Shown: piece by piece, positions 26,828 through 39,288 of the stretch
Layout: each line of letters starts with the position of its first letter
How positions within the stretch are numbered: position 1 is the stretch's first letter
From: Devosia lucknowensis
GTDB taxonomy: Bacteria; Pseudomonadota; Alphaproteobacteria; Rhizobiales; Devosiaceae
Direction of reading: 5' to 3'
DNA: 64,000 nucleotides
Assembly (NCBI RefSeq): GCF_900177655.1
Contig: NZ_FXWK01000001.1
Coordinates: 1,860,001 to 1,924,000, forward strand
Position numbers and translations under genes: made by a program
Notes under the pieces: generated by a model
Told to the model about the DNA's origin: nothing
Database searches by the model: none
Seen by the model: only the letters and a program-made list of their open reading frames with translations

Positions 26828-27310
26828 GTGAGCGTAGCCTTTACCAAGGAAGACAGTGCCGAGACGGCGGCCGAAACCATGCTGCCGGAAAAGCCGGTCC
26901 CATCAGGCCCGAACCTCGTGACCGCAAATGGCCTCGCCATGCTTGAACGGCAACTGGCCGAAGCCACCGCCGCCTACGAAACCGCCCTCAGAATCGAAGA
27001 CATCAACGAACGCCGTCGCCATTCCGCCAACCCCTGGCGCGAGCTCCGCTACCTCACCGAACGCCTCCGCACTGCCCAGGTGGTCCCGCCGCCCGAAACC
27101 ACCGACACCGTCGCCTTCAGCTCCCGCATCACCATCGAACGCGACGACGGCCGCACCCAGACATTTACGATTGTCGGGGAGGACGAGGCTGATCCCAAGG
27201 CAGGCACGATCTCGTTTGCGTCACCCCTGGCGCGGGCGCTGATGGGCAAGGGTGTGGGGGATGTGGCGGCGTTGGGAGATGCAGAGGTGGAGATTGTGGA
27301 CATCGGTTAG
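26828..27310 (+). CDS. GreA/GreB-family factor lacking the canonical catalytic tip
   Basis: The 160-residue protein has the Gre C-terminal FKBP-like domain: RITIERDDGRTQTFTIVGEDEADP with GTISFASPLARALMGK. Its N-terminal region (residues 30-82) could form a shortened coiled coil, but the GDLSENAEY tip of true GreA is absent and replaced by RIEDINERRRHSANPW. It may bind the RNA polymerase secondary channel without promoting cleavage. The GTG start at 26828 follows AGGA. The canonical greA is a separate gene at 39289. Confidence 0.8.
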   Translation: MSVAFTKEDSAETAAETMLPEKPVPSGPNLVTANGLAMLERQLAEATAAYETALRIEDINERRRHSANPWRELRYLTERLRTAQVVPPPETTDTVAFSSRITIERDDGRTQTFTIVGEDEADPKAGTISFASPLARALMGKGVGDVAALGDAEVEIVDIG

Positions 27311-27423
27311 ACGTCGCAACTGTCACTGTGATGGGATCTCGAATAATAAAAAGTGTTGCGCAAGGGAGACTTATGACGATCAATATGAAGAGATGAAACG
27401 CTCGTTATTTGCTCCGGTGAACT

Positions 27424-28311
27424 ATGAGAAAGCCCTTCAGAGGCAGTATCGACACAGACGCGAAACTCAAACGCCTTCGCGATTATCTGCAACACTATTC
27501 GATAGCACTCAAAGATCAGGGCTTCGCAAGGATTTACATCGATGCGTTCGCAGGCACGGGTAGCAAAACAGAAACGCGCGCGTCGCTCCCGCTGTTTGAT
27601 GGCGATCAGGCTCAGTCACAGGAGGTAGATACCCCGGGCTCGGCACGGATAGCACTGTCCATAGACCCACCGTTTCATACTTTGGCGCTGATTGAGCAAG
27701 ATGCCGGCCGCTTCGCCGAGTTACAAAAGCTTAAAGAAGAGTTTCCCGACCGCAAGATTGCTATCAAGCACGGTGATGCAAACGAGAGCGTCAAAAAGAT
27801 CTGCGCAGGCGTTCAATGGCATAAGGCCAACGGCCCAATTCGAGGCATGCGCGGCGTGGTCTTTTTGGACCCGTTTGGAATGGAAGTAGAGTGGGCCACG
27901 GTGGAGGCCATTGCTAACACCCAAGCCCTAGACTGCTGGTATTTTTTCCCGTTGTCCGGTCTTTACCGCAACGCCCCCCACGACCCCACGAAGTTGGATG
28001 CAGGAAAACAGCAAAGCCTGGACCGGGTGTTGGGCACACGGGACTGGCGAGAAAAGTGGTATCAACACGACTTTGAAAAACGTACGCTGTTTGAAGATGA
28101 GCAGCAGGCCATACGGCGCTCGGACGTGGACGCGATAGAAGCTTACGTTAAGTCGAGGCTGCAATCCGTTTTCAAAGGCCTTGTGATGGACCCCGTCAGA
28201 TTGCGTCACAACAATGGAGCACCGATGGCATCGTTGTTCTTCGCGGTGTCCAACCCTAAGCCAGCGGCCGTGGCTCTGGCAAAGAGAATTGCGAGTTACA
28301 TACTCAAGTGA
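27424..28311 (+). CDS. tcmP: Three-Cys-motif partner protein TcmP
   Basis: The 295-residue protein matches the TcmP family, named for its pairing with three-Cys-motif proteins. It looks like a Rossmann methyltransferase. DAFAGTG (residues 40-46) resembles SAM motif I, ALIEQD supplies the acidic residue after strand 2, and FLDPFG (147-152) sits where catalytic motif IV lies. The substrate is unknown. The gene and its flanks have lower GC than the neighbours, suggesting acquisition. Its 3' end overlaps the convergent three-Cys partner gene by 16 bases. Confidence 0.85.
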   Translation: MRKPFRGSIDTDAKLKRLRDYLQHYSIALKDQGFARIYIDAFAGTGSKTETRASLPLFDGDQAQSQEVDTPGSARIALSIDPPFHTLALIEQDAGRFAELQKLKEEFPDRKIAIKHGDANESVKKICAGVQWHKANGPIRGMRGVVFLDPFGMEVEWATVEAIANTQALDCWYFFPLSGLYRNAPHDPTKLDAGKQQSLDRVLGTRDWREKWYQHDFEKRTLFEDEQQAIRRSDVDAIEAYVKSRLQSVFKGLVMDPVRLRHNNGAPMASLFFAVSNPKPAAVALAKRIASYILK

Positions 28312-29048
28312 GGAAGCTCATCCCAAGTGCGCCTGCGGTAGACTCTTCCAGTGGCTTTCTTGTTTGTGCCGCCCCATTGCTTAAAGAAGAAGGCTGTTCG
28401 CGACATGATGCACAGCTCATGTATTTCATCGACCCATTCCGACTCCATAGGTCTTGCTTGTGGTCCAGACTCCCCTCCAACGATGGCCCAGTGTATCCCC
28501 GATAGTTGAGCAGCGGCCACCGAACCGATAAGCGGCTCAAAGGAGACAAATCTCACGACCGCAGGTACTGAGCGCAGTTTATCTAGACGGTTCACTACCC
28601 CCCCATCCTCAACGCTTGTGCCTAGCCAGACGTTTTTTAGGACAGGTAAGCCAATCCGCTCGAAGACTGCTGACATCCGCTCTGGACGCTTAGTGAGAAT
28701 TTGGAAGGTGTGTTGTGGCGTTTCTGCCATAACTTTCCAGACAGCCAAGATGAAGCTGTCCGGAACATCTTCATGGAACAGATCAGACATGGAATTTACA
28801 AAAATGCGGCGCGGTTTACGCCACTTTCGAGGAGCATCCAGGCTGAGATAATCAAGTGAAATTCGGCCAGTCCATTTCGCTCGCCCACCAGATTGCCGCG
28901 TTAGACCAGAGTATTTCTCTAGGCCCATTGCCTCCAGGCGGGCCGCCATCCGCATCGCATAGCAATTGGTACATCCCGGCGAGATTATGGTGCATCCGGC
29001 TACTGGGTTCCATGTAGCGTCTGTCCACTCAATCGATGTGTCTGCCAT
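28296..29048 (-). CDS. Three-Cys-motif Gp37/Gp68-type protein (DUF5131)
   Basis: The 250-residue protein carries the motif that names this pair, Cys19-x6-Cys26-x2-Cys29 in GCTIISPGCTNCYA. A radical-SAM-like iron-sulfur role has been proposed for such proteins. Other family landmarks are IEWTDATWNPVAGC, RIFVNSMSDLFHE, TKRPERM, WLGTSVED, FEPLIG and GGESG. The family was first noted in phage as Gp37/Gp68. The start follows GGAGG. It converges on tcmP, so the two have separate promoters. Their joint biochemical role is not established as far as I know. Confidence 0.88.
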   Translation of the reverse strand: MADTSIEWTDATWNPVAGCTIISPGCTNCYAMRMAARLEAMGLEKYSGLTRQSGGRAKWTGRISLDYLSLDAPRKWRKPRRIFVNSMSDLFHEDVPDSFILAVWKVMAETPQHTFQILTKRPERMSAVFERIGLPVLKNVWLGTSVEDGGVVNRLDKLRSVPAVVRFVSFEPLIGSVAAAQLSGIHWAIVGGESGPQARPMESEWVDEIHELCIMSRTAFFFKQWGGTNKKATGRVYRRRTWDELPHLSM

Positions 29049-29311
29049 TCAAGCCTCCAAACAAGACTCTGGACAATTCGGGTAAACAAACTCTAGCATA
29101 GAACAGAATAGGAACGCATTTTATTGGCGGTTTTGTGGCTTCCTCTCCCTTCCCTTCCGCCGACTCTTCGGTTACACCGCCCGCTTAACCACCATGTTCG
29201 GTCTCTTCCCCTGCGCTGCAGTGCTCAACTGTCACGCGGGTTTCGCGCGGACAGGTGCGTCCGGGCGATTCTCCTCGCCCGCCTACAGGTCCAGTTAGCC
29301 GAGCGAGCGCC

Positions 29312-32623
<3,312 letters not shown>

Positions 32624-32741
32624 TCAGGCGCGTGAAAATCTGGGGCTGGCGGCTCGATCGCGTCCGCCAGCCCCTTTCGCTCATCTCCGGTTCATGCTGC
32701 TCTCGATACCAGGGACCATCAGCTTTCACCGGAGCATCCAA

Positions 32742-33662
32742 GTGATCCGCATCGTCGCCACCCTCGCCGTCCTCCTTGGCGGCACCACGCTCGCAACGGC
32801 ACAGGATATCCAGGCCGAAATCGAGGCCTTCACAGAGGCTGACGGCTTCGAGCGGCTGGACCTCGATCTCATCGAAAAGGTTCTGCTCGACCAGTTCTTC
32901 GATGTTGGCGAAATCGCTCCAGGCGGCTCGATCGGCCCGATCGAAAAGGCGCTGATCGTCGCGACCGCCGAAATCCCGTCGGTGCGCACCCGCACGGCCC
33001 TCTCCTATGGCGAGATCGTCACCGAGGAGGACGGTGCCGTCAGTTTCATTGAGGTGCGGCACTACAATCTCGGTCCGGCGATCCGGGCGGATTTGATTGA
33101 GGCCTATGGCGAAGGCGACGTGGCCGACGAAGAAGCCTTTGGCATGGGCGACCACATGGCCTGGCGTTTCGTGTTCCAGCCGTTGATGGGCAACAGCGCG
33201 GCACTCATCGATGTGAGCAACAAGGTCATTCCCGAGAAATCGGCAGCCAAGCACGATTGCGATGGCCGTCCCTGCCTCGACTACGGCCCGAGCCTCGACG
33301 AAATGGCCGATTGGGAGCCTATGACCGATATCGCCCTGCCCGATTGGGAGCCCCTCTATCCCCAAAGCGAAGGCGGCTTGGCCACCCCGGCCTTTGCCGT
33401 TTCCCAGCTTGCTGTCGTCGGTTTCTGGGCCAATGCGGAAGGCGGCGACTACCAATGGACCGGAAGCGAACCTTCGGAGGCAGAAGCAGACGCCGCGCCT
33501 TTCCGGTTTATCTCGATTGATCGCAATCTTGGAAACGAGGACGCCATCGACACCGTCTGGCGCGAGGTCGCACCCATCGGCTACGAAGGGGGCGAGGTGC
33601 TGTTCCGGCGCGCCGAGGTCGGAGGCCAGGTGTCGTGGATGCAAGCCTGGGACACGCCTTAG
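32742..33662 (+). CDS. Secreted protein of unknown function
   Basis: The 306-residue product has a signal peptide (IVATLAVLLGGTTLATAQ) and an acidic mature region. Two Cys close together (KHDCDGRPCLDYG) may be disulfide-bonded. I do not recognise a family. The GTG at 32742 follows GGAG at seven bases and starts the signal peptide directly. It lies about 120 bases after carB, perhaps with its own promoter. Its stop overlaps the stop of the convergent flippase gene by four bases. Confidence 0.72.
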   Translation: MIRIVATLAVLLGGTTLATAQDIQAEIEAFTEADGFERLDLDLIEKVLLDQFFDVGEIAPGGSIGPIEKALIVATAEIPSVRTRTALSYGEIVTEEDGAVSFIEVRHYNLGPAIRADLIEAYGEGDVADEEAFGMGDHMAWRFVFQPLMGNSAALIDVSNKVIPEKSAAKHDCDGRPCLDYGPSLDEMADWEPMTDIALPDWEPLYPQSEGGLATPAFAVSQLAVVGFWANAEGGDYQWTGSEPSEAEADAAPFRFISIDRNLGNEDAIDTVWREVAPIGYEGGEVLFRRAEVGGQVSWMQAWDTP

Positions 33663-34957
33663 GCGGAAGCCAGTGATGGCAGGCGCAGGCTGAACACCCG
33701 CAGCCGGTCGGTGCGCCAGAGCACCATGACAAGGGCCAGCGTGCGCCCGGCCATCGCCGCCGCGCTGGCCAGGGCAGCACCGAGAATACCGAACCCGGGC
33801 ACGAGAATTGCGGCGAGCGAAGCCGTGAGACCAAGCACTGCGCAGCCGACCAGCAGGCCCTCGCGCTGTCGCCCGAGCACGATCAGCGCCTCGCCCGCCT
33901 GACCCGACATGGCGCGCAGCACCATGCCGGCGCCCAGGATCAGCATCACGGGGTAGCCTGCTTCATATGCGTCGCCGAAAGCACCCAGCAGCCAGGGCCC
34001 GGCCATCAATGTCAGGGCCACCGCAGCCACCGTGGCCCAAAGCGTCAGTCGCGTCGATTGCAAGACGCTGGCCTGCAGCACCTGTCGGTCTGATGACGCC
34101 AGGTCGACGGCGAACCGCCGCCCGGCCACCAGTGTCATGGCGTAGGCTACGAAGCCGGCCAGGGCCAATGCCCGCGCTGCGGCGAAATACATTCCCACAA
34201 GCTCAGGCGGGACCATGAGGCTCAGGACCAGCACGTCGGCATAGCTTGTCAGGTCATCGAGGCCCGAAAGCACCAGCAAAGGCAGCGAGGCGGCAAGCCA
34301 CAACCGCTTCTGCTTGGCCGAGGCGGGCATGCGCGTTGCATCCAGACGTCGCAATCTGTGGCTTAGCTGCCAGGCCATCACGGCCACCACCAGCCCCATG
34401 CTGCCGATCAGCACTGCGCCCACGATCGGCAGGCTGAGCTCCACGCCCAGCGCATGAAGTAAGACGCATGTCCCGCCGATCAGCACCGGGCGAATGACAT
34501 AGACCGGCAGAGCCGCCAGCCGGAACCACCCGAAACTGCGCGCGACGCCCTCGAAATAGTATTCGAGACCCAGCACCGGCAGTCCCAGACCGATCAGCAG
34601 GATGGTCATGCCCGGCCCGTCGAGACCCATACCTGTGGCGACAAGGCCGCCCAGCAGCACGAGGCCCAGGCCCGCGCCCACGACCGTCCGGAGGCCGAAA
34701 CGCCAGTAACCGCGCAGAATGGTGTGCCTGCCGCGGAGCTGATAGCGGGGCAGGAAACGCAGGCTGGATTCTGCGAACCCAAGGGCGGCAAAACTGCCCA
34801 GCGCCAGCATCCAGGTCCAGAGCGTCACGAAGCCGCCATAGCCTTCTTCCGGCAGCAGCCGCGCGAGCAGCACCTGCAGCCCGAACACCAGCCCTGCACC
34901 GAGAATGCGGATGGCGAGGGCAATGACCGCGTCGAGCGTCCCTGCCCTCTCAGACAT
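33659..34957 (-). CDS. Polysaccharide flippase-like membrane protein (Wzx/MATE-like)
   Basis: The 432-residue protein has about 12-14 transmembrane segments and the pattern of O-antigen or exopolysaccharide flippases, with RILGAGLVFGLQVLLARLL near the start. It probably moves lipid-linked sugars or oligosaccharides across the inner membrane. It overlaps by eight bases the upstream CelD-like acetyltransferase, so the two form an operon. No glycosyltransferase genes adjoin, so the polymer is unknown. Confidence 0.83.
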   Translation of the reverse strand: MSERAGTLDAVIALAIRILGAGLVFGLQVLLARLLPEEGYGGFVTLWTWMLALGSFAALGFAESSLRFLPRYQLRGRHTILRGYWRFGLRTVVGAGLGLVLLGGLVATGMGLDGPGMTILLIGLGLPVLGLEYYFEGVARSFGWFRLAALPVYVIRPVLIGGTCVLLHALGVELSLPIVGAVLIGSMGLVVAVMAWQLSHRLRRLDATRMPASAKQKRLWLAASLPLLVLSGLDDLTSYADVLVLSLMVPPELVGMYFAAARALALAGFVAYAMTLVAGRRFAVDLASSDRQVLQASVLQSTRLTLWATVAAVALTLMAGPWLLGAFGDAYEAGYPVMLILGAGMVLRAMSGQAGEALIVLGRQREGLLVGCAVLGLTASLAAILVPGFGILGAALASAAAMAGRTLALVMVLWRTDRLRVFSLRLPSLASA

Positions 34958-36119
34958 ACAGCAACAGGCAGGCCGCGGGCCGCAACAGCGAAACGGTGCG
35001 GTCGATCAGCGCCGGAATGCGACCGTGGAACTGTTTCAGCGCCGGCCGCAGGCTCGGCAGCCACGTCGAAGCGTAGAAACGCCCACGCCAGGTCAGCGCC
35101 TCGGCGCGGCTCGACACGGCGACCGTGCTATTGGTCCAGCTGGCCTTGTATTCGGCTGGATTGATCAGGAGATCATAGCGCTGCGCACCATGCTCGATCA
35201 GCCAGGCAACGGTGGAATCCATCTGCACCTTGCCCGGCGACAGGTGGCGCAGGTCCCAGTCGAAGCCGCCCACATAGGCGTAATAATGACCCAGGTGCAG
35301 GAAACCGAGTTCCAGCGCTACCACGCGGTCGCCGCTCCGCAACACCGAAAGACAGGCGCCATTCATGCCATCGCGGCGTCCGGGCAGCGCGGCAAGAAAA
35401 TCGTCGTAGCTGCGCATGGCGAAACCGGCACTGAGCCGGCCGGTTTCGGTCAGCCAGCGGCGCTTCATCTGGACGCAGCGCTCCACCAGCCGGTCAAAAT
35501 TCTTGTCACCGGGCCACACCACCTCGAACGACAGCGCACCGAGCCGGGCCAGGTGGTTGCGCCGCCGGTTGCGATTGCGCTTCTGCAGCTTGCCGAGCTG
35601 CTCGACGTAATCCTCGGCGTGCTCGAAGTCCGAAAGATCGAGCATGGATGCAACATTGGCCGATCCCTTGATCACCGGCTTGTCGCCCAGCACCGCTTCG
35701 AGCGTACTGCCCGCAAGAACCGCGCGAGACAGAATGACGTCGCAGCCCGACTGCCGCAGCGCTGCGCGCAGCACGCGCACCAGATCGCCGTGGTTGAAAG
35801 GGCCGGGTCGAACCAGAATGCTGCAATATTGTGTGTGGGGCACGCCCAGTGTTTCGAGGCGCCGGATGCCGGCGGCCTGCACCACCATGCGCGGCCAGAG
35901 TGCCACGAGCAGGTCGCCGTCCCAAACGGTCACGATATAGGGCGCGTGCACGCCGTCGTCGCCGAAGGTGGCAACCCAGTTCCGGCACCAGTCATAGGTC
36001 TGGAAATAGCCGTAGGGATCGGCACAGTCGGCTTCGAGCGCGCGCCATGCATCGGCGATCGCGTCGATCTCCTCGAGCGTGGCGAGCACGCGACTGTTCA
36101 GATTGCCTTTCCCCGGCAT
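34950..36119 (-). CDS. CelD/BcsL-type GNAT acetyltransferase for polysaccharide
   Basis: The 389-residue protein belongs to the large GNAT-like group (CelD/FemAB-like) found in exopolysaccharide clusters. The N-terminal half has WRALEADCADPYGYFQTYDW and the C-terminal half YYAYVGGFDWDLRHLSPG and YDLLINPAEYKASW. It may modify sugars in the polymer handled by the adjacent flippase. I chose the ATG at 36119. Upstream in-frame codons reach 36197 and cannot be excluded. Confidence 0.78.
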   Translation of the reverse strand: MPGKGNLNSRVLATLEEIDAIADAWRALEADCADPYGYFQTYDWCRNWVATFGDDGVHAPYIVTVWDGDLLVALWPRMVVQAAGIRRLETLGVPHTQYCSILVRPGPFNHGDLVRVLRAALRQSGCDVILSRAVLAGSTLEAVLGDKPVIKGSANVASMLDLSDFEHAEDYVEQLGKLQKRNRNRRRNHLARLGALSFEVVWPGDKNFDRLVERCVQMKRRWLTETGRLSAGFAMRSYDDFLAALPGRRDGMNGACLSVLRSGDRVVALELGFLHLGHYYAYVGGFDWDLRHLSPGKVQMDSTVAWLIEHGAQRYDLLINPAEYKASWTNSTVAVSSRAEALTWRGRFYASTWLPSLRPALKQFHGRIPALIDRTVSLLRPAACLLLYV

Positions 36120-36226
36120 CAGCGCCGTTCCCCCCTTATGTCCGGATGGACTAAAGCATCGGCGTCTGAACATGCCGTTGCGCGACACGGCAAACAAAGG
36201 GTTTCCGGCTCAATGGTAAAGAGCGG

Positions 36227-37249
36227 TCAGGCCTTGTCGAAGAACCGGTCGACCAGCGCCAGCGCACCGGCCACATCGTCATCGCCCACATCCAGATGCG
36301 TCACCCAGCGCTGCTGGCCATAGCGCCCGGTCACGGCGATGCCATTGGCCTCGAGATAGGCGTCGAACCGGTCGGCGATATCGGCCGCCGCATTGACCCA
36401 GAGGATGTTGGTATCGGGCATACTGACCGAGAGCGCTTCGTGGCGTGAAAGCCCTTCGGCTAGCTGCCGCGCGCGGCGATGATCATCGGCAAGCCGGTGC
36501 ACATTGTGCTCGATGGCATAGAGTCCGGCCGCCGCCAGAATACCCGATTGCCGGAGACCCCCGCCCAGCATCTTGCGATGCCGTCGGGCCGTGGCGATCA
36601 GGTCATGCCGGCCGATCAGCACCGAACCCACCGGCGCCCCCAATCCCTTCGAAAGGCAGATGGAAACAGTGTCGAAGGGAGCCGTGAAATCGCGGATATC
36701 CATGCCGAGCGCAAGGGAGGCGTTGAACGCTCGCGCGCCATCGAGGTGCAGGCCCAAAGCATGCCGGTCCGCAATGGCCGACACCGCCGCCATGTAGTCC
36801 ACGGGGATAACCCGGCCGCCGAATGTGTTCTCGAGGCAGATCACGCGCGTTCGCGCATAGTGATTGTCATCAGGCTTGATCGCGGCTTCGATCTCGGCGA
36901 GCGCCATTGTGCCGTCCGCCTGGTGCGCGATCGGTTGGGGCTGGATCGAGCCGAGCACCGCCGCGCCACCGGCCTCGTTGACGTAAAGATGCGCCTTCTG
37001 CCCGGCGATGAACTCGTCGCCGCGCCCGCAATGGCTCATCAGCGCCAGAAGATTGGACATCGTCCCCGATGGCACGAAGAGCGCGGCATCCTTGCCCAGC
37101 ATGCCGGCCATCCGCTGCTCGAGCAGATTCACCGTCGGATCGTCGCCGAACACGTCGTCACCCACTTCGGCTTTCGCCATGGCGGCGCGCATGCCTGCAC
37201 TCGGCTGGGTGACCGTGTCCGAGCGGAAATCGTGGCGAATGGCGTTCAT
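36227..37249 (-). CDS. ltaE: Low-specificity L-threonine aldolase
   Basis: This PLP enzyme of 340 residues cleaves L-threonine or allo-threonine to glycine and acetaldehyde. Family landmarks are RSDTVTQPS, VGDDVFGDDPTVNLLE, LFVPSGTMSN, LENTFGGRV, HLDGARAFN and the PLP-binding Lys in CLSKGLGAPVGS. The ATG at 37249 follows GGAGAA at eight bases and gives the usual N-terminus. The length is typical. It stands alone on the minus strand between the CelD-like and methyltransferase genes. Confidence 0.93.
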   Translation of the reverse strand: MNAIRHDFRSDTVTQPSAGMRAAMAKAEVGDDVFGDDPTVNLLEQRMAGMLGKDAALFVPSGTMSNLLALMSHCGRGDEFIAGQKAHLYVNEAGGAAVLGSIQPQPIAHQADGTMALAEIEAAIKPDDNHYARTRVICLENTFGGRVIPVDYMAAVSAIADRHALGLHLDGARAFNASLALGMDIRDFTAPFDTVSICLSKGLGAPVGSVLIGRHDLIATARRHRKMLGGGLRQSGILAAAGLYAIEHNVHRLADDHRRARQLAEGLSRHEALSVSMPDTNILWVNAAADIADRFDAYLEANGIAVTGRYGQQRWVTHLDVGDDDVAGALALVDRFFDKA

Positions 37250-37311
37250 GGCGGTTCTCCGTTTGAACGCTCTTTTTGCAGGCATGCGACGCGCTGGCTA
37301 GAGCCCCGGCG

Positions 37312-38310
37312 TCAGGCCGCGACGTCGCCTCCTTCCACTGCGTCATTGGCGGCGGTCAGTTCGACCGGCGGCCGGCGCGCCACGACGAGAATTCCGGTGA
37401 TAGGGGCACCGCGGTCAAAGCGCAGCACGGCGGTTTCGAACCGCAGGATCTCGAGCCCGGCCAGCAGCAGCGCTTTGCGGGCCGCCTCGACGCCATGGGC
37501 GTAGCGCAGGCTGGGGCGCAAGAACAGCTCCTCGTCCCCGTCATGCGCTTCGAGAGAAAACGCCACCAGCCCACCCGGGCGCATGGCCGGCAGGAGCGCA
37601 GCGAGGATGGGCTGCAGCGCGCCGCAATAGATCAGCACGTCGGCTGCGGTCACCAGGTCGGCGTCGGCCCGGCGGCTATTGAGCGTGGCCACCAGCTCGG
37701 CCTTCTGCAGGCTGTCATAAATGCCCTTGCGGGCGGTCTCGGCTATCATCGCGGCGGAAATGTCCACGCCTTCAAGATGCCCGACCTTGGCGCGCAGCTT
37801 CTCGCCCATCAGCCCGGTGCCACAGCCCAGGTCCAGCGCGCGCTCGAAGCCCGCAATGCCCAGCCGCTGCATTTCCGCGCCCACCAGATCGTCGAGCAGA
37901 TCGGGCACGCGATAACCGAGCTTGCCGACAAGGGCGTCCTCGAACTTGGCCGCATATTGGTCGAACAGCGCCTCGACATAGCCCACGGCGGTGCCTTCGC
38001 CCGCCGGCCCGGCATTGTGCGCAGCCAGCTTCAGCCGCGCGCCGAAGACGCCGTCGTCGTCCAGCGCCTCGAGCCGCCGCCAGGCGGCGATCGCAGCGGC
38101 GATGTTGCCGGCCTTTTGGTGATAGCCGCCGGCGAGGTCCCAGCCCGCAGCCCAGTCGGGCGCAATCTCCAGCGCCTGTTCCATCAGCTCGGACGCTGCC
38201 TGGTGATCACCCTGGTCGGCCAGCATGCGGGCATAGTCCGCGCGCCGGTCAGCGATCACATCGCCGGAGGAATAAAACGCCTTGGTCAAGACGAGAACTT
38301 TCGAGAACAC
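37312..38310 (-). CDS. TPR-containing class I SAM methyltransferase
   Basis: The protein of about 332 residues has tetratricopeptide-like repeats at the N-terminus (ADYARMLADQGDHQAASELMEQALE, paired helices to about residue 80). A Rossmann methyltransferase domain follows with motif I ALDLGCGTGLMGEKL and GVDISAAMIA. This arrangement occurs in COG4976-type predicted methyltransferases. The start is uncertain. GTG at 38310 is my choice, but a TTG at about 38289 or the ATG at 38367 are alternatives. The substrate is unknown. Confidence 0.78.
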   Translation of the reverse strand: MFSKVLVLTKAFYSSGDVIADRRADYARMLADQGDHQAASELMEQALEIAPDWAAGWDLAGGYHQKAGNIAAAIAAWRRLEALDDDGVFGARLKLAAHNAGPAGEGTAVGYVEALFDQYAAKFEDALVGKLGYRVPDLLDDLVGAEMQRLGIAGFERALDLGCGTGLMGEKLRAKVGHLEGVDISAAMIAETARKGIYDSLQKAELVATLNSRRADADLVTAADVLIYCGALQPILAALLPAMRPGGLVAFSLEAHDGDEELFLRPSLRYAHGVEAARKALLLAGLEILRFETAVLRFDRGAPITGILVVARRPPVELTAANDAVEGGDVAA

Positions 38311-38597
38311 CGGCCCTCTTGGCGCGGCGCGCGGGATGTGCCGCAAAGCAGTCGCGAACGCAAGCAAAATGCGCGCGATCGACTATGACCAATTGTTCAC
38401 TTTCCAATCCTGCTTCATGCGCTATTGTGCACCAGGCCATCGTCGAATTGGGTGATACCCCGCGAACATGGCCGAGGCACTCTCCCGTGCCCCCACTTTC
38501 GGGCCCCGCCGGCTCCGGACTGTAGTGAGACTAACCCCTTGGCTCATCAGCGGAATAATAGTTCCGACTGCGTGATGCTGCGCGCCCATGCACCATA

Positions 38598-38626
38598 TTG
38601 ATGCCTGCATCGTTTCAGGCTACGCT
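38598..38626 (+). promoter_or_regulatory. Candidate promoter for csp
   Basis: TTGATG (38598-38603), 17 bases, then TACGCT (38621-38626) could form a sigma-70-type promoter. It would give a leader of about 150 bases before csp, typical of cold-shock genes. The rest of the 471-base gap 38311-38781 shows no gene. Confidence 0.35.
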
Positions 38627-38781
38627 TCGCGCCATCGAATATTGCGGCCGACTGATCTGAAGACGCGAATTCCATTCGCAACTGCTGACGTCATCTTCCG
38701 ATATTTCGATATCAACAAGGTTCCTGGTCAGGTGCATGACCGGGGCCGATCCAGCAGCGACTGCACGAGGGAACGCGCATC

Positions 38782-38991
38782 ATGGCAACTGGTACCGTTA
38801 AGTGGTTCAACGGCCAAAAAGGCTATGGCTTTATTCAGCCGGACGAGGGTGGGGCCGATGTGTTCGTCCACATCTCCGCCGTCCAGCGTTCGGGCCTCAA
38901 TGGCCTGGATGAAGGCCAGAAGGTCAACTACGAGATCGTCAAGGACAAGCGGACCGGCAAATCTGCCGCCGACAACCTGACGGCCTCCTGA
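38782..38991 (+). CDS. cspA: Cold-shock protein, CspA family
   Basis: The 69-residue protein is a single cold-shock domain that binds RNA and single-stranded DNA. Both ribonucleoprotein motifs are intact, KGYGFIQ (RNP1) and VFVHIS (RNP2). The N-terminus [10 protein letters not shown] is typical. The long untranslated leader upstream fits post-transcriptional cold regulation. A strong terminator follows 24 bases after the stop, so it is a single-gene transcript. Confidence 0.95.
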   Translation: MATGTVKWFNGQKGYGFIQPDEGGADVFVHISAVQRSGLNGLDEGQKVNYEIVKDKRTGKSAADNLTAS

Positions 38992-39015
38992 ACCGACGGT
39001 TCATTCCGGATAAGA

Positions 39016-39049
39016 GGCGCGGTCCAGGGGGACCGCGCCTTTTTGTTTG
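39016..39049 (+). terminator. Intrinsic terminator after csp
   Basis: An 11-bp perfect stem (39016-39026 with 39031-39041) closes an AGGG loop and is followed by TTTTTGTTT. This is the strongest terminator in the region. Confidence 0.9.
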
Positions 39050-39288
39050 ACCCGGCACCAGGCTCACCGCCTGCAACCGCTTGACCGAAAGCGTCCCGCC
39101 GGGCAAGCTGTCGCATCTCCTGCAAAAACCAGCGCCAAGCGGTCGCCGGACCCGGTTCGGCAGGGAGAGGTCATGCCGGAGACAGCACGTCGTCGTCCGG
39201 CCCAGTATCAATCGAGACCTGTCGCGGTCCGGTCACCCGGCCCTGCGGCGGTATTTTTTATGCCAAGCCCATTGGAGGCGACACGATT

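Noticed and set aside
29049..29311. Possible attachment site or tRNA fragment next to the accessory pair
   Set aside because: I found no tRNA-like cloverleaf, no integrase and no direct repeat matching the other edge at 27311.
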